Positions 52,833 to 62,137 of a stretch of DNA of 63,861 bases are shown here, one piece after another; the stretch's first letter is position 1, and each line of letters opens with the position of its first letter. The notes beneath the pieces are model-generated. The model saw nothing but the letters and a program-made list of their open reading frames with translations, was not told the DNA's origin and did no database searches. The stretch is from JAVKDP01 sp040222185. Its GTDB lineage: Bacteria > Bacteroidota > Rhodothermia > Balneolales > Balneolaceae. The stretch covers positions 1 through 63,861 of the forward strand of contig JAVKDP010000094.1 of assembly GCA_040222185.1 (NCBI GenBank). The letters run 5' to 3'. Position numbers and translations under genes: made by a program.

Positions 52833-55451
52833 TCACTTAATGAGCAGCATCTTCTTGGTATCTGATGAATAGTCAGATGTTAGTTTGTAGATGTAAACTC
52901 CGCTGGATAACCCTGAAGCATCAAAATCGACCGTATGAGACCCTACCGATTTGTACTCGTTAACCAGTGATGAAACCAGCCTTCCATTCGTATCATATAC
53001 TGAGAGAGTTGTAAAGCCTGGTTCAGCTAAAGAAAACTGAATTTTGGTAGAAGGGTTAAACGGGTTAGGATAATTCTGGGTAAGTTCGAATTTGTTTACC
53101 AGCTCATCATCTACCTCATTGCTAACAGGAGAAGCAATTAGTGTTGGAGCTGAGTCTATAAAAACCGTATCTGCTTCGCTATCCTGTAGCCTGAAGATTA
53201 CGGAATCTCCCGGAGCATCAGGTACTCTGAACCCATTATAAGATCCTTTTGACGCTTCTATATCCTCTTTAATCAAAGTGAACTCATCCTGGTAGTGAAG
53301 CCGGTAATAGATATCGATCAGGTTTACGCTTTTTGAACTCCATCTGAAAGTGATCCTTTTTTGAGGAGAGAAGTCAGTTACTGTATCAAAGCTTATTAAT
53401 TCTATAGATTTTGGAGGTTTAATCTTGAGGAAAACAGATTTAGCAAAAGCAGTAGGATCTCCACTGTCAATGATCCTGAAAACAATAGAATCTCCGGGCA
53501 TGTCTGGAATTATGAATCCTTCGAAAATAGAATCAGTTGCTGCAACATCAAGTGCCAGATCGGTAAACTCTTCTTCGGAAGCGAGCTTATAAGAAAGGTC
53601 AATGTTGTCTACATTAAAAAGACTCCAGGCAATCGAAACTGTATCTCCAGGTTCGTATACGAGTTGGAAGTCTGGTTCCGTAAAGTAAAGAATCTTTGTA
53701 TTCTCAAGTGAGAATTCAGGAGTTACTGTTTCCAGCCCGGCAAGGAGAAATACGAATGGAGAGTTCCAGTAAGTAGTGATTTCATTGGTAGAATAACTAC
53801 AGTAATGATCTAAAAATGATAAAGCCGGAAGGGTGGAGTTATAAGCCCCAGCTCCACAATCTTGATTCTGGTTACCCGGGTTTGCACCCCCGGCAACCCA
53901 GCCCGGAACCGGATCAGTTATTCCATCAGCTTCTGACTGACGGTGATGGATATTCATAGGAGGTTGATCTCCAAAGCCAGTTACATAGCTATAATCCAGG
54001 CCATTTCGGCCCATGATATAATCAACAACATCAATGGAGCTGTTATAATATTTTTGCTCGCCTGTAATCTGGTATGCATACAACATGCTTAAGCCAATAT
54101 TTCCGGCAAAGCCATTGGATCCCCAGAAATAATGGCCAGAACTAAAACCAAAAGGAGATTTATAAGCTGAGTTATTGCCCTGGGTTAAGTATGAGTTTGC
54201 GATGTTTACAGCAAGTTGCTTCATCGTTGTAGTATCGCTTGAACCTACAGCGGTAAGGTTTTTACGGTTCTGTACTAAAGAGTATAAGCCAAGTGCTCTC
54301 ACACTATTCCAGCCAACAACCCCGGCACCACTCCATCCGCCGGAGATATAATAATCATCATTGCTTGTTGTGATATATAATTCAGAAGCTGCCCAATATT
54401 TCTCATCCGCAAAATTACCGTCGCCATAAGCCCCGGTGCTAATGGTAGGGTTGTTCAGGCTTCCTTGATTGTAAGAGATATTGGGATTGCTTTCTCCCCA
54501 TGTAAATGCCAGTTCCGCTGCTGCCAGGGCAGAGTCAGCAAAGTCAGGTAAAAAAGGTTCATATACCCTGGCTGCCTGGGCCATAACAGCTGCGAAGTCA
54601 AAAGTAGCTCCGGTACCCTTCATTACAACATAGCGGGTTGCGTTGGTTCCAGAAGGCATTACGGTTCCAACGAAATTACTGGTAGTAAGTTTATGGTATA
54701 CGCCCCCGTCATCAGGGTCTTGCATAGTAAAGAGCCAGCGTAAAGCCCACAGAGATTCATTCAAAATATCTGGGATTCCGTTTCCGCTTTCAGGAATATT
54801 CAGGTTTTGGTTGGCGAAATAATCCGGAAATTCTTCATACGCGAAAAGCAGCTGGCTTATGCTGGAAGAAATCGGAACTACATATTTATTGAAATCACCT
54901 GCATCGTACCATCCTTTTGGTGACGAAATTGTTGAGTTAGCAGCACGATTTGCAGTTGCCGCAGAGTTATGAATCAAAACTGTAGTATCCGGGTGACCGA
55001 GAGTGCGGTTCCAGACTCCGGCATACTCTTCAGGCAAGGCTGTAGATGCCCTGTTATAATAAAATGCTTTCAAAACACCATCAGAAAGATCCGCCAGAAT
55101 ATTATTTCCAATTTCGAATTCGAAAGATTCTTCTCCACCATCAATACCCAAAACATATTTTCCAGGGATAACGAAGCTGCTGAAGTCAGCCGATTTTACG
55201 GATTCACCTGTAGGAGAGAATGACTTTGCAGAGGATAGATTACCCTCAAATACAATAGCATTCGTTTCTGTATTTCTTAGGTAGAAAGAAGTAGACCCCG
55301 TTTGAGGTGTAATCGCAATTTTAGACGAAGTAGGATAAAACCCAATTTGGTTCAATTTGGGTTTTTGGTTCTTTACCTGTGCAAACAGTGAAGTAGAAAG
55401 GATGAACAGGAATAGAAAAAAAGAAATATTCCTGGATAATTTGGTAATCAT
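52833..55451 (-). CDS. Secreted glycoside hydrolase family 9 cellulase with T9SS sorting domain
   Basis: 872 residues. The signal peptide ends 'SLFAQ' near 25. Order: CelD-type N-terminal Ig domain (30-115, 'IGFYPTSSKIAIT'), GH9 alpha-barrel (125-575), two tandem beta modules of about 95 residues (590-685 and 690-785) and a type A sorting domain (793-872, 'NYPNPFNPSTKIQFSLAEPG', ending 'KKMLLIK'). Catalytic residues fit: Asp183 and Asp186 in 'WYDAGDFNKY', and the acid Glu in 'STNEITTYWNSP' near 555. It should cleave beta-1,4-glucan on the surface or outside the cell; T9SS export is inferred from the sorting domain. Confidence 0.93.
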   Translation of the reverse strand: MITKLSRNISFFLFLFILSTSLFAQVKNQKPKLNQIGFYPTSSKIAITPQTGSTSFYLRNTETNAIVFEGNLSSAKSFSPTGESVKSADFSSFVIPGKYVLGIDGGEESFEFEIGNNILADLSDGVLKAFYYNRASTALPEEYAGVWNRTLGHPDTTVLIHNSAATANRAANSTISSPKGWYDAGDFNKYVVPISSSISQLLFAYEEFPDYFANQNLNIPESGNGIPDILNESLWALRWLFTMQDPDDGGVYHKLTTSNFVGTVMPSGTNATRYVVMKGTGATFDFAAVMAQAARVYEPFLPDFADSALAAAELAFTWGESNPNISYNQGSLNNPTISTGAYGDGNFADEKYWAASELYITTSNDDYYISGGWSGAGVVGWNSVRALGLYSLVQNRKNLTAVGSSDTTTMKQLAVNIANSYLTQGNNSAYKSPFGFSSGHYFWGSNGFAGNIGLSMLYAYQITGEQKYYNSSIDVVDYIMGRNGLDYSYVTGFGDQPPMNIHHRQSEADGITDPVPGWVAGGANPGNQNQDCGAGAYNSTLPALSFLDHYCSYSTNEITTYWNSPFVFLLAGLETVTPEFSLENTKILYFTEPDFQLVYEPGDTVSIAWSLFNVDNIDLSYKLASEEEFTDLALDVAATDSIFEGFIIPDMPGDSIVFRIIDSGDPTAFAKSVFLKIKPPKSIELISFDTVTDFSPQKRITFRWSSKSVNLIDIYYRLHYQDEFTLIKEDIEASKGSYNGFRVPDAPGDSVIFRLQDSEADTVFIDSAPTLIASPVSNEVDDELVNKFELTQNYPNPFNPSTKIQFSLAEPGFTTLSVYDTNGRLVSSLVNEYKSVGSHTVDFDASGLSSGVYIYKLTSDYSSDTKKMLLIK

Positions 55452-55520
55452 ATTGATGAATTTTTTGTTCTAAGAAATATCTATGGAATAATCGAAAATT
55501 AAAAAGATAAGAATTCTCAC

Positions 55521-55548
55521 AGGCCTGGGTTTTAACGCCCACAAGCCT
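55521..55548 (-). terminator. Weak hairpin after the nucleoside hydrolase gene
   Basis: On the minus strand AGGC and TGGG pair with CCCA and GCCT around a short loop (55521-55548), with an internal TTG. A T-rich stretch follows only ten bases on. It could end the rbsK-transporter-hydrolase transcript, but the T run is not adjacent. Confidence 0.3.
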
Positions 55549-55563
55549 ATTATTTGTATAGAA

Positions 55564-56601
55564 TTATCTTCCGGTTGCCAGTTTCGGATTTTCCATAGTT
55601 TTAAAGAAATCTTCCAGGATCAACTCTTTGTCGAAGTTCTCCCAGATGATAATCTTTCTTTGGTTCTCTGGTCGTTCAATCCAGGCCTCATCTTCCATGA
55701 TAGGAGCTGGAATTGTTTTCTGATCTCCCCAACTTTCATTTTTTAGAATGGCCACAGCCACCATGTCGAATAATGCTCTTCCGGGTGGGTCTCCGTATAG
55801 ATCAATATTCTCAAACAAACTCTCTGAATAATCACCGAATGTAGAAAAGAAGTTTCCATGTCTTCCTTCAACGGGATCAACAACCGGCCCCAGGCCAACC
55901 ATCTTTTCAGAAATAATTTCCGGAGTCACTTTCACAGCATCCGATCCCGATGGTTTTCCATACCGCACCATAACCATTTCAAACGATACATCCTGGTCCA
56001 GGATATAGTTCATAGATGGGATGTCATTTTCTAGGTTGTACTCTCCCGGATCAGGATAATTAGATCCTAACCACACGATCCGGATATTCTCTTTGATATC
56101 CGGGGCTTTTTCTAGGGCAAGAGCGATGTTTGTAAGTTTACCAACAGGGAGTAAAATGAGGGGTTTATCAGTTGCATTGCGGGCTTCGTTAATAATAAAT
56201 TCGACAGCTTCGGCACCATCATAGTTGTCAGAACCCAGGGAAGAACGGATATCTTCAAAATCTGCATCAGCTCCCAGGAAAAGAGGAATATTTTGCTCTG
56301 AATTGCTCAATTTAAGTACTCGTTCGGCTTCTTTAAAGTGATCCTGAACGCCCCCGCCATTGTAGGTAGCATTTACTGTTATTCCTCTCACATCAAACGT
56401 ATCTCCGTTAAATAAAAGATAGGCGAGGGCGTGTTGGTCATCCAATTCATTATTAGCATCGGTATCAAATATAACCGGGATTTTAGATGAGGAGGCCTTG
56501 GTACTTTCCTGGCTTTTTTTCTGTGAACAGCTTGAAATAAGGCTCACAAAAAGGAAGCTGAAAAAGAGTGCTTTTGTTATAAGAATAGAAGTTGATCGCA
56601 T
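55564..56601 (-). CDS. Nucleoside hydrolase, lipoprotein
   Basis: 345 residues. It splits nucleosides into base and ribose. A lipoprotein signal ends at Cys25 ('LISSC'), so unlike most cytoplasmic nucleoside hydrolases it should sit outside the inner membrane. The Ca-binding signature is 'DTDANNELDDQHA' (46-58), and 'NLENDIPSMNYILD' near 195 fits the second acidic site. The C-terminal part is less typical ('IWENFDKELILEDF'), so substrate range may differ. It is the last gene of an operon, nine bases after the transporter. Confidence 0.9.
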   Translation of the reverse strand: MRSTSILITKALFFSFLFVSLISSCSQKKSQESTKASSSKIPVIFDTDANNELDDQHALAYLLFNGDTFDVRGITVNATYNGGGVQDHFKEAERVLKLSNSEQNIPLFLGADADFEDIRSSLGSDNYDGAEAVEFIINEARNATDKPLILLPVGKLTNIALALEKAPDIKENIRIVWLGSNYPDPGEYNLENDIPSMNYILDQDVSFEMVMVRYGKPSGSDAVKVTPEIISEKMVGLGPVVDPVEGRHGNFFSTFGDYSESLFENIDLYGDPPGRALFDMVAVAILKNESWGDQKTIPAPIMEDEAWIERPENQRKIIIWENFDKELILEDFFKTMENPKLATGR

Positions 56602-56610
56602 AGTGTTGAA

Positions 56611-57615
56611 TTAGATTAGCCTGGAATAAACAATAAGTGCTAAACCAGTAATGAAGAAGAAAAACATTAGAGAAATTAATCGGCCAACTGATGCAGGAGC
56701 ATCTTTGAACTCTTTCCACACAAACACGCCCCAAGCTGCTGCAACCATAGTTGCCCCCTGGCCCAGGCCGTAAGAAATGGCAAATCCAGCTTTGTCAGCA
56801 GCAATTAAACTCAGCGACATCCCAATACACCAAATGATCCCACCCAGAACTCCAATGGTATGTAATTTCAAATCTCCTTTAGAGAAATAATCAGCATAGG
56901 ATACCTTATCTCCCTTAACAGGTTTGTACATAAAGATGCTGTTCCAAAGAAAGTTGGATACAAAGATACCGATAGCGAACACAAAAACGGCTGAATACGG
57001 AGTAAATAAACCCGCCTCAGGAGTTATAAAATCCGGTGAAATTGAAGCAGCTACAAAGCGGTAGAAAAAGCCCATCAATACACCCCCAACTATAGATAAG
57101 ACAATTCCCTTTACGGGTGTTCCGGAGTCTAAGGAAGTCATCTTACGGTAAGCTAATGCATCAAGAATAATAGCCAAAGCAACCAGGCCAACTCCAGAAA
57201 AAAGAAGAAAAGGGTCACCTACAGGATCTGCGATATAATTAACTATCACTCCTAAAATAAGTGCAATACCTATGCCTACAGGAAAAGCAACGGCCATCCC
57301 GGCTATATCAATAGCTGCTACTATAAGAAGGTTGGCAATGTTGAAAATTACACCCCCAATAAAGGCAGATATGAAAGCATTGGACGAGCCCTGTGATAAA
57401 TCTGTAATAAAACTTCTTCCAGCATCTCCGGCGCTTCCTAGTGTGAAGCCAAAAATCAAAGTGAGAAGAATAATCCCGACGGAATAATCCCAGTAAAACA
57501 GTTGGAATGACCATGATTTGGAAGCAAGCTTCTGGGTGTTAGCCCATGAGCCCCAACAAAGCATTGTGATTACACATAAAAAAACAGAAAGAGCATAACT
57601 ATCAGGTATAAACAT
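56611..57615 (-). CDS. GRP/RhaT-like sugar transporter (DMT superfamily)
   Basis: 334 residues with about ten membrane helices in the GRP (glucose/ribose permease, RhaT-like) layout. Characteristic parts are 'MLCWGSWANTQKLASK' near 18, 'FIGGVIFNIANLLIVAAIDIAG' (core 'IFNIANLLIVAAIDIAG', near 90) and 'GQGATMVAAAWGVFVWKEFK' (core 'GQGATMVAAAWGVFVWKEF', near 284). It probably imports ribose or a nucleoside. Placement between a ribokinase gene (ten bases) and a nucleoside hydrolase gene (nine bases) supports ribose. Confidence 0.88.
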   Translation of the reverse strand: MFIPDSYALSVFLCVITMLCWGSWANTQKLASKSWSFQLFYWDYSVGIILLTLIFGFTLGSAGDAGRSFITDLSQGSSNAFISAFIGGVIFNIANLLIVAAIDIAGMAVAFPVGIGIALILGVIVNYIADPVGDPFLLFSGVGLVALAIILDALAYRKMTSLDSGTPVKGIVLSIVGGVLMGFFYRFVAASISPDFITPEAGLFTPYSAVFVFAIGIFVSNFLWNSIFMYKPVKGDKVSYADYFSKGDLKLHTIGVLGGIIWCIGMSLSLIAADKAGFAISYGLGQGATMVAAAWGVFVWKEFKDAPASVGRLISLMFFFFITGLALIVYSRLI

Positions 57616-57625
57616 AATGGAAAGG

Positions 57626-58543
57626 TTAGTGTGGCTGGAAGGTTAGTTCAGATCGGGATGGAATAGAGGCCTGTGCTCCTTCTTTGGTAACTGAAAGGGC
57701 AGCAGCCTGGTTAGCAAATTTCACGGAAGAGATTAAGTCCACACCTTCCGAAAGGGCAACCGCGAGGGCTCCGTTAAAAGTATCACCTGCCGCAGTAGTA
57801 TCAACTGGGGTAACAGGCATTACAGGTACCACAACTTCAATCTCATCTGTAAGAATAAAAGCTCCTTTTGCACCCAGGGTTATAATTACTTTTTGTACTC
57901 CCTTTTTTCTTAAGGCCATAGCCGCCTGTTTAGCAGTATTCGTATCAATAACTTTTATCCCGGTTAAAATTTCAGCTTCAGTCTCATTCGGAGTAATAAT
58001 AGACACAGCTTCAAGAATGTGATCAGATAGATGTAAAGCAGGAGCAGGATTCAGAATTACAGGACATTGTTCCTGAGTTGCCACACTGATAGCATAAGAA
58101 ACTATGGGTAATGGAACCTCAAGCTGAATTAAAAGAAAGGAGGCTTGTTTAATCGCAGACCGTGCTCTTTCAATATCTGCAATCGTGATTGAGGAGTTTG
58201 CGCCTGAGGCTACTGAAATAGAATTCTCACCCTTTTCATCAACCAGGATAAGTGCAATTCCTGAAGCTACATTTTCTCGTATGGTTACCAGGCTTGAATC
58301 AATCCCAGCAGATTTAAAGTTTTGAACCGACTCCTTTCCAAACATATCACTACCTACGCTTGCTACAAATACTACATTGCCGCCTAGTCGTGCTGCGGCT
58401 ACAGCCTGGTTTGCTCCTTTACCGCCTGGGTTCATTTTGAACTTGCCGCCAAGAACAGTTTCTCCAGGCTTTGGAATATGCTGAGAGTAAACAACCATGT
58501 CTGTATTACTACTTCCGATTACAACTATGCGATTTTTCTTCAT
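57626..58543 (-). CDS. rbsK: Ribokinase
   Basis: 305 residues from ATG complement 58541-58543, where 'MKKNRIVVIGSSNTDMV' begins; the eighteen in-frame codons before it have no match. It phosphorylates ribose to ribose-5-phosphate with ATP. PfkB signatures: 'GGKFKMNPGGKGANQAVAAARLGG' (core 'NPGGKGANQAVAAARLGG', near 35) and the catalytic Asp in 'DTTAAGDTFNGALAVAL' near 253. It heads an operon with a transporter and a nucleoside hydrolase, and is divergent from a LacI-type regulator. Confidence 0.95.
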   Translation of the reverse strand: MKKNRIVVIGSSNTDMVVYSQHIPKPGETVLGGKFKMNPGGKGANQAVAAARLGGNVVFVASVGSDMFGKESVQNFKSAGIDSSLVTIRENVASGIALILVDEKGENSISVASGANSSITIADIERARSAIKQASFLLIQLEVPLPIVSYAISVATQEQCPVILNPAPALHLSDHILEAVSIITPNETEAEILTGIKVIDTNTAKQAAMALRKKGVQKVIITLGAKGAFILTDEIEVVVPVMPVTPVDTTAAGDTFNGALAVALSEGVDLISSVKFANQAAALSVTKEGAQASIPSRSELTFQPH

Positions 58544-58611
58544 AAAGAGCGTATGAGTATAAATTTTGAACAATCGTGTGAGCAATACATTAAACAAAGA
58601 TTTCAGCAGAG

Positions 58612-58653
58612 AAACAAATTAATAATTACTGCTTTTGATTGATGTATTTGTTT
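58612..58653. promoter_or_regulatory. Inverted repeat between rbsK and the lacI-type gene
   Basis: AAACAAAT (58612-58619) and ATTTGTTT (58646-58653) are perfect 8-base arms 26 bases apart; a third AAACAAA lies at 58602. They lie in the shared upstream region of the divergent pair, as expected for LacI-type control, but the sites are AT-rich and lack the usual central CG, so the call is weak. Confidence 0.3.
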
Positions 58654-58665
58654 TTAACTTTCGGT

Positions 58666-59667
58666 ATGAAATCGGATGGAATTACAATAAAGGAGATTGC
58701 TGATCTGCTGAATATGTCGGGGAGCACGGTGTCGCGGGTACTGAGCGGAAAGGCGAAAAAATTCAGGATTAGCTCCGAAACCGAAGAACTGGTTAAAAAG
58801 ACGGCTAAAGAACATAATTACCGTCCAAATCAAATAGCGAGAAATTTAAGACTCCAGAAGTCTAATACGATTGGACTGGTAATTCCGGATATCTCAAACC
58901 CTTTTTTCTGTAACCTGGCTTTAAAAATTGAAACTGAACTAAGAGCTCAAGGGAAGCTGATCCTTTTGTGTGATACCCACGATGATTCAAAAATTGAGAA
59001 AGAAAGTATAGAGTTGCTGATTGACCGGCAGGTTGATGGGCTTCTGGTAGCCCCTGTTGGCCTTAAAGGAGATCACTTTAAGAATCTTTCGAAGCCTGTT
59101 GTAATGATTGACAGGTACTTTGAAGAACTTGATATCCCTTTTGTATCCACTAATAATTTCAGTAGTTCTTATGAGGCTACTAAACTCCTTCTTGAAAACG
59201 GACATACCCGAATTAGTTGCGTTCAGGGTGTAGAAAGTACCATCTCGAATAGGGAGAGAGTAAACGGGTATAAATCAGCACTACAGGACTCAGATAAAAA
59301 CATTATCGAAGTAATTGGCTCTGATTTTACGATTGAGAATGGTTACAAATCAGCATTAAAGCTATTTGAGAATAGCCAAAAACCAACCGCTATCTTTTCG
59401 TTAAGTAATCAAATAACAATTGGGGTTATGAAAGCGGCCAGGGAGCTCGGGTTGAAAATTCCGGATGATTTGTCACTGATCTCCTTTGATGATCAGCCTT
59501 ATTTCGAACTTACGGAACCAGCTATTACTTCAGTTAGGCAACCTGTGGAAAGAATAGGCAAGAAAGCCGTACAGATGCTTTTCGAACTCATGGAAGGTAA
59601 AGAGTGTAAGAGCACTCTCATCGACGCTAAGCTCATTTCCCGTGAATCTGTTCAGAGGTCAGAATAA
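58666..59667 (+). CDS. LacI/GalR-family transcriptional regulator
   Basis: 333 residues from ATG 58666, where the HTH starts; the nine codons upstream are in frame but unlike the family. The helix-turn-helix is 'TIKEIADLLNMSGSTVSRVLSG' (core 'IADLLNMSGSTVSRVLSG', 8-25) followed by the hinge helix 'NYRPNQIARNLR'. Residues 60-330 form the periplasmic-binding-like ligand domain ('IGLVIPDISNPFF'). Divergent from rbsK, it probably represses the nucleoside/ribose operon until ribose or a nucleoside binds. It ends five bases before the convergent phoH-type gene. Confidence 0.92.
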   Translation: MKSDGITIKEIADLLNMSGSTVSRVLSGKAKKFRISSETEELVKKTAKEHNYRPNQIARNLRLQKSNTIGLVIPDISNPFFCNLALKIETELRAQGKLILLCDTHDDSKIEKESIELLIDRQVDGLLVAPVGLKGDHFKNLSKPVVMIDRYFEELDIPFVSTNNFSSSYEATKLLLENGHTRISCVQGVESTISNRERVNGYKSALQDSDKNIIEVIGSDFTIENGYKSALKLFENSQKPTAIFSLSNQITIGVMKAARELGLKIPDDLSLISFDDQPYFELTEPAITSVRQPVERIGKKAVQMLFELMEGKECKSTLIDAKLISRESVQRSE

Positions 59668-59672
59668 AACTA

Positions 59673-61004
59673 TCAGAGTAATTTACTGGCGATATTTGCT
59701 AATTCTGAACGCTCTCCTTTTTCAAGATTAATATGCGCATACAATGGGCTACTGTGCATCCTGTCGACCAGGTAAGAAAGCCCGTTACTTTGTGCATCCA
59801 GGTATGGAGTATCAATCTGAAAAATATCTCCCGTAAATATAATTTTGGTGTTTTCACCAGCACGGGTAATAATGGTTTTGATTTCATGTGGAGTAAGGTT
59901 CTGAGCTTCATCCACGATAAAAATTACATTCGATAAACTTCGTCCACGTATGTACGCTAAGGGCACAATGCGTAGTTTATCAGTTTGTACCATTTCATCA
60001 ATCTTTTTGTACTGCTTGCTGGTTTCCTTGAACTGGTTTTTTATAAAACTCAGATTATCCCAAAGAGGCTGCATATATGGATCAATCTTTGCATTCGCAT
60101 CGCCAGGTAAATACCCGATGTCTCGATTGCTTAATGGGACAATAGGCCGTGCCAGGTAAATCTGTTTAAAGTTACTGCGCTGCTCTAAGGCGCTGGCTAA
60201 AGCCAGCAGAGTTTTCCCCGTACCTGCTGATCCGGTTACTGTGGCAAGAAGTATCCTGGGGTTTACCAAAGCATGCATAGCAAAGTTCTGCTCCGCATTT
60301 TTTGGGGTAATCCCATAGGCATTCATTTTGTCAATCTGCTCAATGAAACCAGTTTTGGAATTGAACCATCCTAACGCTGAAGAACCATGGCTCTTCATAA
60401 TGTAGTAATGATTACTCGGAGGCTTTACCTCCATTAATTCCTTTGGTCGAATTTTCCCCTTTTCGTAAAACTTACTTATGACAGAAGGGTCTTCAATCTC
60501 CAGCTCTGTTTTACCCTTATAAAGCTGGTCTATATTTTTGACCTGGACCGTTTCGTAATCTTCAGCTTCCAGATTCAAAGCCCGTGCCTTCAGGCGAAGG
60601 TTTATATCTTTGGATACAAGAATAACCTTTTGACCAGGGTTTTCTGACTTAAGGCGCAAAGCAGAGTTTAAAATCTCATGGTCGTTCTTTTTAGAACCGA
60701 ACATTTTGTTTGCATCTACATGGTCACCGCCATTTGTGATAACCCGGAGGTTCCCGTGCGATCTGCCATTTAGGGGAATCCAGTCTTGCAGCATGTTATC
60801 ATCGGATATCCCGTCAAGATATCGGATAAATTCACGGGCGTGTAAATTGGTAACCGTGTTACCTTTTTTAAAAGTGTCCAGCTCTTCAAGAACTGTTATG
60901 GGTATTGCAACGTCATTTTTTTCAAAATTTCTTACAGCTTCATAGTCATATAAAAGAACGGAAGTGTCGAGTACAAAAATCTTCTTCTCTTTCTTTTTCG
61001 GCAT
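59673..61004 (-). CDS. PIN-PhoH family protein (PhoH2-like RNA helicase/nuclease)
   Basis: 443 residues from the ATG complement at 61002-61004; a TTG two codons earlier is less likely. The N-terminal PIN domain (about 8-150) starts 'IFVLDTSVLLYDYEA' and 'IPITVLEELDTFKKG'. The C-terminal PhoH ATPase has Walker A 'GSAGTGKTLLALASALEQ' near 258 and Walker B 'VIFIVDEAQNLTPHEIKTI' near 366. PhoH2 proteins unwind and cut RNA in an ATP-dependent way, and many are single proteins like this. The gene lies after an RNA methyltransferase gene on the same strand, about 170 bases apart. Confidence 0.95.
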   Translation of the reverse strand: MPKKKEKKIFVLDTSVLLYDYEAVRNFEKNDVAIPITVLEELDTFKKGNTVTNLHAREFIRYLDGISDDNMLQDWIPLNGRSHGNLRVITNGGDHVDANKMFGSKKNDHEILNSALRLKSENPGQKVILVSKDINLRLKARALNLEAEDYETVQVKNIDQLYKGKTELEIEDPSVISKFYEKGKIRPKELMEVKPPSNHYYIMKSHGSSALGWFNSKTGFIEQIDKMNAYGITPKNAEQNFAMHALVNPRILLATVTGSAGTGKTLLALASALEQRSNFKQIYLARPIVPLSNRDIGYLPGDANAKIDPYMQPLWDNLSFIKNQFKETSKQYKKIDEMVQTDKLRIVPLAYIRGRSLSNVIFIVDEAQNLTPHEIKTIITRAGENTKIIFTGDIFQIDTPYLDAQSNGLSYLVDRMHSSPLYAHINLEKGERSELANIASKLL

Positions 61005-61175
61005 GGGCAAATCGAGTTTAGAATTAGTATAACCCCGGGGGTCGTAAATGTAGATGATGTAAAAGAACGCTTGAAGAATTAATAGAAAGCTAAAACCAGA
61101 TGCAACGAATGTGGATAAGTATTTAAAAAAAATTCTGGGGCTTAAAATCGCGGCTTAAAAAGCAGAGTTATCAAC

Positions 61176-62000
61176 TTAATTATTCACAGTCCACAATGCG
61201 ATGCTAAGCGCAACGGCAGCATTCAGGCTTTCAACGGTGCTGGATGAGGTTTTGGCGGGAATCAAAACACGAGTTCGATTTGACTGTAAAAGCTCCTTGG
61301 AGACTCCATTGGCTTCATTTCCAACTACCAAAATGATTTTATCAGAAGGTTTATGTGAGCTAATCGGGATTGAACCTTCGTTTCCGTCGAGGAGTAACAC
61401 TTCCCAGCCTTGTTTTTCCAACTCAGGTAAGAGCTCAGAAAGCTCGCCCGTCATAAACGGAAGAGTTCCTGTTGCACCAACGGTACTTCGCACAACCTTG
61501 GGGTTAAACATGTCTACAGACCCTTTTCCTAACAGGATGGCTTTTGAGTTAAACCAGGCAGCCGTACGAATAATAGTTCCAAGGTTTCCGGGATCCTGGA
61601 TAGAATCAGTAGCTACTAAAACTCCTGTTTCATATTCGAGGGATTTCAGCGTTGTTTCGGCAGGCGTTTTGCACAATGCCAGGACTCCTTGCGTATTCTC
61701 GGTATCTGCAATTTCAGCCATCTCCGGGTTTTCAATTACAAAGATTTTTTCCTGGTTTACCGAGATTTCAATTTCTTTGCCTTTAGCTATAAAAACGGAG
61801 TCGATCTCCAGAACACTGTTGTTTACTATTTGTTCAACAGCACGTTCTCCTTCAACAATAAACAACTGCTCTTTCTCACGTTGCTTTCGCTGTTTGAGCC
61901 TTTTAAGAAGGCGTAGTTGGTTTTGAGAAACTTTGTTCAAAGGGTTACTGATTTGGTGCTGATACAATTTAGGCCCAATCCTAAGCAAATTAACGGTCAT
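61176..62000 (-). CDS. TrmH/SpoU-family RNA 2'-O-methyltransferase
   Basis: 274 residues. It transfers a methyl group from S-adenosylmethionine to a ribose 2'-OH of tRNA or rRNA. An N-terminal L30e-like substrate-binding domain (about 25-105) opens with 'VSQNQLRLLKRLKQRKQREK' (core 'LLKRLKQRKQREK'). The SPOUT knot carries motif 1 'DSIQDPGNLGTIIRTAAWF' near 133, motif 2 'ILVVGNEANGVSKEL' near 222 and motif 3 'SLNAAVALSIALW' near 260. The target site is unknown. It is divergent from the ALDH gene. Confidence 0.93.
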   Translation of the reverse strand: MTVNLLRIGPKLYQHQISNPLNKVSQNQLRLLKRLKQRKQREKEQLFIVEGERAVEQIVNNSVLEIDSVFIAKGKEIEISVNQEKIFVIENPEMAEIADTENTQGVLALCKTPAETTLKSLEYETGVLVATDSIQDPGNLGTIIRTAAWFNSKAILLGKGSVDMFNPKVVRSTVGATGTLPFMTGELSELLPELEKQGWEVLLLDGNEGSIPISSHKPSDKIILVVGNEANGVSKELLQSNRTRVLIPAKTSSSTVESLNAAVALSIALWTVNN

Positions 62001-62098
62001 TTAAAATTTTGCTTCTGTAAATTTTATCAAATACATAAAGTTTTAGATAATCAGTTTGGTGACGAAAACATTCTCGCACTAATTGATAGATGATTTCC

Positions 62099-62106
62099 TA
62101 TCTTTG
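62099..62106 (+). promoter_or_regulatory. Bacteroidota-type -7 promoter element for the ALDH gene
   Basis: TATCTTTG matches TAnnTTTG exactly. It lies 31 bases before the ATG at 62138, a normal leader length. A TTG at 62083 is too close for a -33 box, so only the -7 box supports the call. Confidence 0.45.
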
Positions 62107-62137
62107 CCGCTGAAATTAAGCCAATAAAAGTAAGTAG

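Noticed and set aside
61201..61926. Open frame (241 codons) antisense to the RNA methyltransferase
   Set aside because: The methyltransferase on the minus strand has all three SPOUT motifs; the plus-strand frame has no recognisable domain.
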